Source: JBOGED01 sp050743625 (GTDB taxonomy: Bacteria; Actinomycetota; Nitriliruptoria; Euzebyales; Egibacteraceae). From it: DNA of 10,108 nucleotides. Numbering within the stretch: position 1 is the first letter of the stretch; the number at the start of each line of letters is the position of its first letter. Location of the stretch: NCBI GenBank assembly GCA_050743625.1, contig JBOGED010000483.1, forward strand, positions 1 to 10,108, written 5' to 3'. The notes beneath the pieces were generated by a model. The model did no database searches. It worked only from the letters and a program-made list of their open reading frames with translations, and had not been told where the DNA came from. Shown here piece after piece: positions 5,806 to 10,108 of the stretch. Position numbers and translations under genes: made by a program.

Positions 5806-6278
5806 CAGCGCTCGACCTCGAGCCCGAAACGTTGGCGGAGGCGCTCGGCGTCGATGCGGTCCTGTGGCCGCACGGTATCGCGCTTCATCTCGTAGAGCAT
5901 ACGTGGCGTGGCGACTCGGACCTGGATGCCGTCGACGACCATGACTTCCGCATCAATGTCGTCATAGACGAACGCGTCGCCGAGCCGAGCCACGAAGTCG
6001 ATGGTGAACTCGCCGTGAGGCGGTCCGTACTGGATGACCGGATATGCTCCGGCAAGGTCGCCGGTGTCGATCTCGTCGATGCTGTCGTCGTCGAACACCG
6101 AACGCAGTGCGCGCTTCAATCGCTCGACGTTTTCCGGATGCGCCGCCACAAAGAAGTCGATATCGCGGGTTGCGCGCACCAGGCCGTGAGCGGCCATCGC
6201 CATCGACCCGATCAACACGCAGTGGACCTGTTCTCGCTCGAGGGCTGCGAGGAACGCCCGGGCTTGCTCGAGGCGCAT
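5805..6278 (-). CDS. Small pol-beta-superfamily nucleotidyltransferase (MNT/AbiEii-like)
   Basis: A 157-residue enzyme with the complete signature of the fold: GS (24-25) in VLIGSMAMAAHG, then RATRDIDFFV (35-44) with the paired metal-binding aspartates D39 and D41, and a third acidic residue, D94, in FTIDFV. The C-terminal helix region KRDTVRPQDRIDAERL (132-147) resembles that of AbiEii/MNT-like proteins. Such enzymes move NMP from an NTP to protein, tRNA or small molecules, and many are halves of toxin-antitoxin or anti-phage pairs; the substrate here is unknown. ATG 6278 lies 7 nt past the pth stop, with no clear Shine-Dalgarno, so it probably relies on translation of pth. The open frame extends to 6530, but that part only mirrors pth codons in another frame. 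Catalytic residues are intact. Confidence 0.85.
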   Translation of the reverse strand: MRLEQARAFLAALEREQVHCVLIGSMAMAAHGLVRATRDIDFFVAAHPENVERLKRALRSVFDDDSIDEIDTGDLAGAYPVIQYGPPHGEFTIDFVARLGDAFVYDDIDAEVMVVDGIQVRVATPRMLYEMKRDTVRPQDRIDAERLRQRFGLEVER

Positions 6279-6285
6279 CGCGGTG

Positions 6286-6906
6286 TCAGTGGTAGCGGTT
6301 CTGGGCGGCCTCGAGGCCGTCCGACACCAGGAAGAGGATCGCGTCGGCGGTCTCTTCGGCGAGGACGTCGATCGTCTCGCGCTCGGATGCCGAGAAGCGG
6401 CGGAGCACGAAGTCGGCCGGGTCCTGGCGACCCGGCGGACGGCCGACGCCGATGCGGGCACGGTGAAAGGCTGGGGTACCGAGCGCGCGTTGGGCGTCTT
6501 TGAGCCCGTTGTGGCCCGCCGTGCCACCACCGAACTTCAGTCGCAACACCCCGAAAGGCAAGTCGATCTCGTCATGTACGACGAGGATCCGGTCCGGTGG
6601 GACCTTGTAGAACGAGGCGAGCCGCTGCACCGGACCGCCCGACGTGTTCACATAGCTGGATGGGACGGCAAGCGACAGGGGGATGCCACCCGGGCGATCG
6701 AACGTATCCGCGACGCTCGCGGATGCCTTGTGCGTCTTGAAGGAGGCACCGAGCCGCCCCGCGAGTAACCGGACGACATCCGCGCCGATGTTGTGGCGCG
6801 TGCCGCCGTACTCGGCCTCGGGATTTCCCAGGCCGACGATTAGCCAACGGCCAGCGTCGGTCACCTCTGTCACGCGACGCGGCGCGAGACGTGAGAGCAG
6901 CCGCAT
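6286..6906 (-). CDS. pth: Peptidyl-tRNA hydrolase
   Basis: A 206-residue cytosolic Pth that frees tRNA from peptidyl-tRNA dropped by ribosomes. The family core starts at residue 22 (LIVGLGNPE). Residues matching the E. coli active site are present: N28 in GLGNPE, H38 in TRHNIG, N87 in SYVNTSG, D112 in HDEIDLP and N133 in GHNGL. Unusually, the residue before N87 is valine; the common motif is FMN, where the methionine helps bind tRNA. The first 17 residues are a basic extension; a GTG at residue 12 or 15 is an alternative start. I keep ATG 6906 because it directly follows the rplY TAG and has GAGG about 8 nt upstream inside rplY. Last gene of the housekeeping run before the accessory cassettes. 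Confidence 0.95.
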   Translation of the reverse strand: MRLLSRLAPRRVTEVTDAGRWLIVGLGNPEAEYGGTRHNIGADVVRLLAGRLGASFKTHKASASVADTFDRPGGIPLSLAVPSSYVNTSGGPVQRLASFYKVPPDRILVVHDEIDLPFGVLRLKFGGGTAGHNGLKDAQRALGTPAFHRARIGVGRPPGRQDPADFVLRRFSASERETIDVLAEETADAILFLVSDGLEAAQNRYH

Positions 6907-7536
6907 CTACGCCTCGCCCGCCTCCTCGGCGATCGCCCCCTCGGCCTCGGCGGCTTCAGTGTCCTCCTCGGTCTCAACCGTCGTCGGGGAGACCACGCTC
7001 ACCACGGCGCGCTCGGGGTCGTCCAGCAACTCGACGCCGGCGGGCAGCTGCAGATCCTCCAAACGCCGTACGTCACCGATCTGCAGGTCGGAGACGTCGG
7101 CCATGATCTGCTCCGGCACCTCCATGGGGAGGACTCTTACGCGCACGCTGTACAGCTCTTGGCTGACCACGCCGCCTTCCTCGGCGCCGGGCGCCTCGCC
7201 TTGCAGCAGGATCGGGATGTCGACCTCGACCTTGACATCACGCTGCACCGCGACGAAGTCGACGTGCAGGATCTCGCGGCGCACGGGGTGACGTTGGATC
7301 TCGCGGGCCAGGACGAGCTGGGACCCCCCATCGATGCCCAGCGAGATCACGGCGTTGGTGCCCGCGCCGGTGTGAAGTACGTGATACAGCTCCAGCGCGT
7401 CGACCGAAAGGGCGGTGGGCGAGACTCCCACTCCGTAGGCGATCGCGGGCACACGGCCCGCACGCCGCAACCTGCGCGCCTCACCCTTGCCGCTTTCGGC
7501 ACGGGGCTGCGCCGCCAGCGCGATCTGCTTGGCCAT
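6907..7536 (-). CDS. rplY: 50S ribosomal protein bL25, long TL5/Ctc form
   Basis: A 209-residue 5S-rRNA-binding ribosomal protein. The N-terminal L25 domain (about 1-95) includes GEARRLRRAGRVPAIAYG (18-35) and QRHPVRREILHVDF (81-94), both typical. The C-terminal TL5 domain follows (about 96-182), with a very acidic, alanine-rich, probably disordered tail (185-209, five TE/EE clusters). This two-domain form is the general-stress Ctc type found in most bacteria other than the short E. coli version. ATG 7536 is chosen over an in-frame start at 7587 because AGGGAG lies 7 nt before it and the domain begins MAKQIAL. It is separated from prs by 141 bp, so it may have its own promoter, and it abuts pth with no intergenic base. 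Confidence 0.95.
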   Translation of the reverse strand: MAKQIALAAQPRAESGKGEARRLRRAGRVPAIAYGVGVSPTALSVDALELYHVLHTGAGTNAVISLGIDGGSQLVLAREIQRHPVRREILHVDFVAVQRDVKVEVDIPILLQGEAPGAEEGGVVSQELYSVRVRVLPMEVPEQIMADVSDLQIGDVRRLEDLQLPAGVELLDDPERAVVSVVSPTTVETEEDTEAAEAEGAIAEEAGEA

Positions 7537-7601
7537 GCCAACACTCCCTGAAGCATCCCGGAAAAGGCGGAGGCGCCGACACGCCATCCGCGTGGAGTGC
7601 G

Positions 7602-7630
7602 AGTGTAACGCGGCGTGAACAGCTTGACGA
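7602..7630 (-). promoter_or_regulatory. Tentative promoter of rplY-pth
   Basis: In the 141-bp prs-rplY gap the minus strand reads TCGTCA (7625-7630, four of six -35 positions), 17 nt, then TACACT (7602-7607), a TAnnnT-type -10. This would give a leader of about 60 nt with AGGGAG just before the ATG. The match is modest and high-GC promoters are hard to call by eye. Confidence 0.28.
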
Positions 7631-7652
7631 GCCAGGTTGCGGGGCTGGCTCG
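7628..7652 (-). terminator. Possible hairpin after prs
   Basis: CGAGCCAG (7628-7635) pairs with CTGGCTCG (7645-7652) around a 9-nt loop, 26 nt past the prs stop on the minus strand. Eight perfect pairs, mostly G-C, but no T-run. It may weaken transcription from glmU-prs into rplY. It abuts and partly overlaps the tentative -35 of rplY, so an attenuator role is also possible. Confidence 0.35.
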
Positions 7653-7677
7653 GAGAGCGTCGAGAGGACCCTCGGTT

Positions 7678-8652
7678 TCATTGATTGTCATCGTCGAACA
7701 GCTCGCTGACCGACTCTTCCTCAAAGATCGCGCGCATCGTGTTGGCGAGGATCCCGGCGATGGAGACGACCTCGAGCTTGCCGGGAAGCTCGCAGTCGTC
7801 GGGGATGGGAAGGGCGTTGGTGACGACGACCTGCTCGATGGCCGAGTCCATCAGCTTCTTGCAGGCGTCCGCGCTGAGCACGGGGTGGGTGGCGCACGCG
7901 ACGACGCGGTGCGCGCCGTTCTCGACGAGCGCCGCAGCGGCGCCGCAGAGGGTACCTGCGGTGTCGATCATGTCGTCGACCAGGACGCACGTCTTGCCCG
8001 CGACCGGCCCGATGACCCCGAGGGTCTGTGCCACGTTGTGGGCGGTCCGCGTCTTGGCGAGCACGGCGAGGTTCGCGTGGGGAAGGCGATCCGCGAACTT
8101 CGAGGCCAGCCGCACGCCTCCCGCGTCGGGCGAGCAGACCACCAGCTCCTCGTCGCCGAACCGTTTGATCAACCAGTCGACGAGCAGGGGGAGCGCCGTG
8201 AGGTGGTCAAGCGGCTTGTTGAAGAATCCCTGGACCTGCCCGGTGTGGAGATCGACGGAGACCACCCGGTCAGCGCCAGCGGTCGTGAGCATGTCGGCGA
8301 GCAGCCGCGCGGTGATCGGCTCGCGGGACCGGGCCTTGCGGTCCTGGCGGGCATAGCCATAGAAGGGGCAGACGGCGATGATCCGCTTGGCCGACGCGCG
8401 CTTGGCCGCGTCGATGAGGACAAGCTGCTCCCAGATCCGGTCGTTCACCGGCCGGGAGTGCGGTTGGAACACGAACACGTCACTGCCACGGATGTTCTCG
8501 CGGTAGCGGCAGTACAGCTCACCGCTGGCGAACTCATGGATATCGACGTCGCCGAGCTGCATGCCGAGGTGGTCCGCGACCTCTCGCGCCAGGACGCGGT
8601 GTCCCCTGCCGCTGAAGATCTGCATCCGCTTCTTGGTGACGATCTCCATCAT
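7678..8652 (-). CDS. prs: Ribose-phosphate pyrophosphokinase (PRPP synthase)
   Basis: A 324-residue class I PRPP synthase, full length. It makes PRPP from ribose 5-phosphate and ATP for purine, pyrimidine, histidine, tryptophan and NAD synthesis. Visible landmarks are ASGELYCRYRENIRG (42-56), KRASAKR (84-90), FYGYARQDRK (97-106), VDLHTGQVQGFF (133-144) with the metal/ATP histidine H136, SPDAGG (174-179), the flexible catalytic loop with K200 and R202 (KTRTAHN), and the PRPP loop VLVDDMIDTAGT (223-234). The sequence resembles that of early-branching actinobacterial classes from memory. Two adjacent ATGs (8652 and 8649) are possible starts; AGAGGAA just upstream fits the second slightly better. 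The first ATG overlaps the glmU stop (ATGA), so glmU and prs are translationally coupled. Confidence 0.97.
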   Translation of the reverse strand: MMEIVTKKRMQIFSGRGHRVLAREVADHLGMQLGDVDIHEFASGELYCRYRENIRGSDVFVFQPHSRPVNDRIWEQLVLIDAAKRASAKRIIAVCPFYGYARQDRKARSREPITARLLADMLTTAGADRVVSVDLHTGQVQGFFNKPLDHLTALPLLVDWLIKRFGDEELVVCSPDAGGVRLASKFADRLPHANLAVLAKTRTAHNVAQTLGVIGPVAGKTCVLVDDMIDTAGTLCGAAAALVENGAHRVVACATHPVLSADACKKLMDSAIEQVVVTNALPIPDDCELPGKLEVVSIAGILANTMRAIFEEESVSELFDDDNQ

Positions 8653-10037
8653 CGTTCCTCTGCCGCTCGTGTTGCCTGCGCGCGCTTGCGGTCCGCATAC
8701 CCGTGCACGATTCGCTGCTCCCCGCGCTCGACGGCAAGTGCGCCGTCTGGCACGTCTTCGGTGATGACGGAGCCAGCGCCGGTGTAGGCCCCGTCACCGA
8801 TGAGGATAGGGGCGACGAGCATCGTGTCGCTGCCGATCTTGACGCCGTCGCCGATCACGGTTCGGTGTTTGGTGAAGCCGTCGTAGTTCACGGTGACGGT
8901 GGCGGCGCCGATGTTCGACCCTTTGCCGATCGTCGTGTCGCCGATGTACGACAGATGCGGAACCTTGCTGCCTTCGCCCACCCGCGAGTTCTTCATCTCC
9001 ACGAAGGTTCCCGCCTTGCTCATGGCCTCTAGTCGTGTCCCAGGGCGGAGGGACGCGAACGGCCCGACGTTGACCCCTTGCCCGACCCACGAGCCGATCA
9101 CCACGCTGTACGTCAAGATCGCGCCATCCCCGACGGTGGTGTCCACCAGCCGCGTGTCCGGCCCGACCTGAGCGCCGGAGCCGATCGTCGTCGCCCCCTC
9201 CAGATGGGTTCCGGGCAGCAGGACCGTGTCGACGCCGATACGCACGTCCGCGCCGACATAGGTGGTCGCGGGGTCGACCACGGTCACTCCCGCGCGCATG
9301 AGGCGGTCGAGCAGCCGCGCGCGAAGCAGCGCCCCCGCAGCGCTGAGCTCCACCCGGTCATTCACCCCGGCGACGATCCCGGCCGGCGCCTGGGCCGCGG
9401 TAACCCCTTTGCGGGCGAGCGGCGCGACGACGTCCGTCAGATACTCCTCGCCTTGGTCGTTACCAGATCCCAGCCGCCCCAGCTCGACCTCCACCAGCGC
9501 CCGGTCGAACACGTACATCGAGGTGTTCACCTCACAGATCGCCAGCTGAGACTGAGAAGCGTCCCGATGCTCGACAATCCCCACAACCTCACCCGAGGCA
9601 TCCCGCACGATCCGCCCATACCCCGAGGGATCCTCAAGCACGGTGGTAAGCACCGAGACCGCCCCCCGATGCCCACCAACCAACGAGGCAACCACCTCCG
9701 AGGTCAACATCGGAGTATCCCCAGGAACCACCAACACCGACTCAACCCCACCCAAAACCCCACTAGCAAACGCTTGCCTCAGCGCATGCCCAGTCCCCCG
9801 CTGCTCCGCCTGAGTAACACAGACCAGCCCAGGCAACCCCGCCGCGAAGGCCTCCGCCCGAACCTCATCAGCTTGATACCCAACCACCACAACCACAGGG
9901 TCCAGCCCAAGAGGACGCAAGGCCTCTAAAACCCACCGCGACAAGGACCGTCCACAAACCTGATGCAAAACCTTGGCAGTGCCCGACCGAAACCGAGTCC
10001 CCCGACCGGCGGCAAGAACGACAGCCCCAACAGACAT
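8649..10037 (-). CDS. glmU: Bifunctional GlmU: GlcN-1-P acetyltransferase / GlcNAc-1-P uridyltransferase
   Basis: A 462-residue enzyme that makes UDP-GlcNAc, precursor of peptidoglycan and cell-surface glycans, in two steps. The N-terminal uridyltransferase has LAAGRGTRF (8-16), K22 in AKVLH, QAEQRGTGHA (76-85), the metal-site segment PGDTPML (105-111), GYGRIVRD (139-146) and EVNTSMYVFD (169-178). From about residue 257 the chain is a left-handed beta-helix of hexapeptide repeats, with PHLSYIGD (360-367) carrying catalytic H361 and NIGAATVTVNYDG (375-387). ATG 10037 is chosen; AGG lies four nt upstream. An in-frame GTG at 10049 would add four residues. Codons of about the first 170 residues end in T or G far more often than the rest, including a TTA leucine codon at residue 37. 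The 71 bp from 10038 to the window end show no gene. Confidence 0.97.
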   Translation of the reverse strand: MSVGAVVLAAGRGTRFRSGTAKVLHQVCGRSLSRWVLEALRPLGLDPVVVVVGYQADEVRAEAFAAGLPGLVCVTQAEQRGTGHALRQAFASGVLGGVESVLVVPGDTPMLTSEVVASLVGGHRGAVSVLTTVLEDPSGYGRIVRDASGEVVGIVEHRDASQSQLAICEVNTSMYVFDRALVEVELGRLGSGNDQGEEYLTDVVAPLARKGVTAAQAPAGIVAGVNDRVELSAAGALLRARLLDRLMRAGVTVVDPATTYVGADVRIGVDTVLLPGTHLEGATTIGSGAQVGPDTRLVDTTVGDGAILTYSVVIGSWVGQGVNVGPFASLRPGTRLEAMSKAGTFVEMKNSRVGEGSKVPHLSYIGDTTIGKGSNIGAATVTVNYDGFTKHRTVIGDGVKIGSDTMLVAPILIGDGAYTGAGSVITEDVPDGALAVERGEQRIVHGYADRKRAQATRAAEER

Positions 10038-10108
10038 TGGCCTAAGCACCGACGAGTAGCCGCGAGGCCGACCCGAGAACGCGGCCGTCGCTCGACTGAG
10101 GACCTTGG

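Noticed and set aside
6279..6530. N-terminal extension of the nucleotidyltransferase frame by 84 residues
   Set aside because: The extension lies wholly within pth in another frame and is low-complexity. The folded domain begins at ATG 6278, immediately after the pth stop.
7615..8787. 390-codon open frame on the plus strand opposite prs
   Set aside because: Mirror of prs and the end of glmU codons; no recognisable motif or ribosome-binding site.
10038..10108. tRNA gene upstream of glmU, as found in some actinobacteria
   Set aside because: I looked for a cloverleaf and the T-loop GGTTCGA pattern and found neither; only a short GGCCG/CGGCC inverted repeat is present.
1..10108. CRISPR arrays, insertion sequences, phage genes or integrase/attachment sites
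   Set aside because: No regularly spaced direct repeats, transposase or integrase motifs were seen, and the accessory genes have no obvious flanking direct repeats.

Overview
The window looks like a chromosomal segment of a high-GC Actinomycetota bacterium. The protein-coding DNA is strongly G+C-rich, with C/G third codon positions and GTG starts. The order glmU-prs-rplY-pth followed by mfd is a familiar actinobacterial arrangement. The Prs sequence reminds me of early-branching actinobacterial classes such as Acidimicrobiia more than of Streptomyces or Mycobacterium, but that is memory-based and I would not fix a class from it.

Layout. From right to left on the minus strand runs a tightly packed housekeeping block. 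It contains glmU (UDP-GlcNAc synthesis), prs (PRPP synthesis, start overlapping the glmU stop), rplY/ctc (ribosomal protein bL25 with the TL5-type C-terminal domain) and pth (peptidyl-tRNA hydrolase, ATG directly after the rplY stop). On the same strand, between pth and mfd, lie about 1.35 kb of accessory genes in two modules. The first is a small pol-beta-type nucleotidyltransferase, translationally coupled to a 67-residue protein of unknown function. The second is a MazE/MazF-type toxin-antitoxin pair with its own AT-richer leader. Then comes mfd, the complete 1143-residue transcription-repair coupling factor.

Converging on mfd from the left is a small four-helix membrane protein gene on the plus strand, divergent from a TetR/AcrR-type regulator. 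The 89-bp divergent spacer holds two 15-bp palindromes of the same architecture. They overlap a good TTGACA/TATCTT promoter and a probable leaderless promoter for the regulator, so a self-contained repressor/target circuit can be read from sequence. The 104-bp convergent gap between the membrane gene and mfd holds two hairpins, one a perfect 15-bp stem. The left edge of the window holds another long palindrome.

How it fits together. The right half supplies precursors for cell wall and nucleotides and components for translation and ribosome rescue. Mfd handles stalled RNA polymerase. The cassettes between pth and mfd look like cargo inserted at a permissive point on the co-directional strand. 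I found no rRNA, tRNA, CRISPR array, insertion sequence or phage gene. The most novel candidates are the nucleotidyltransferase/67-residue pair, the TetR/membrane-protein circuit, and an abrupt codon-usage change inside glmU.
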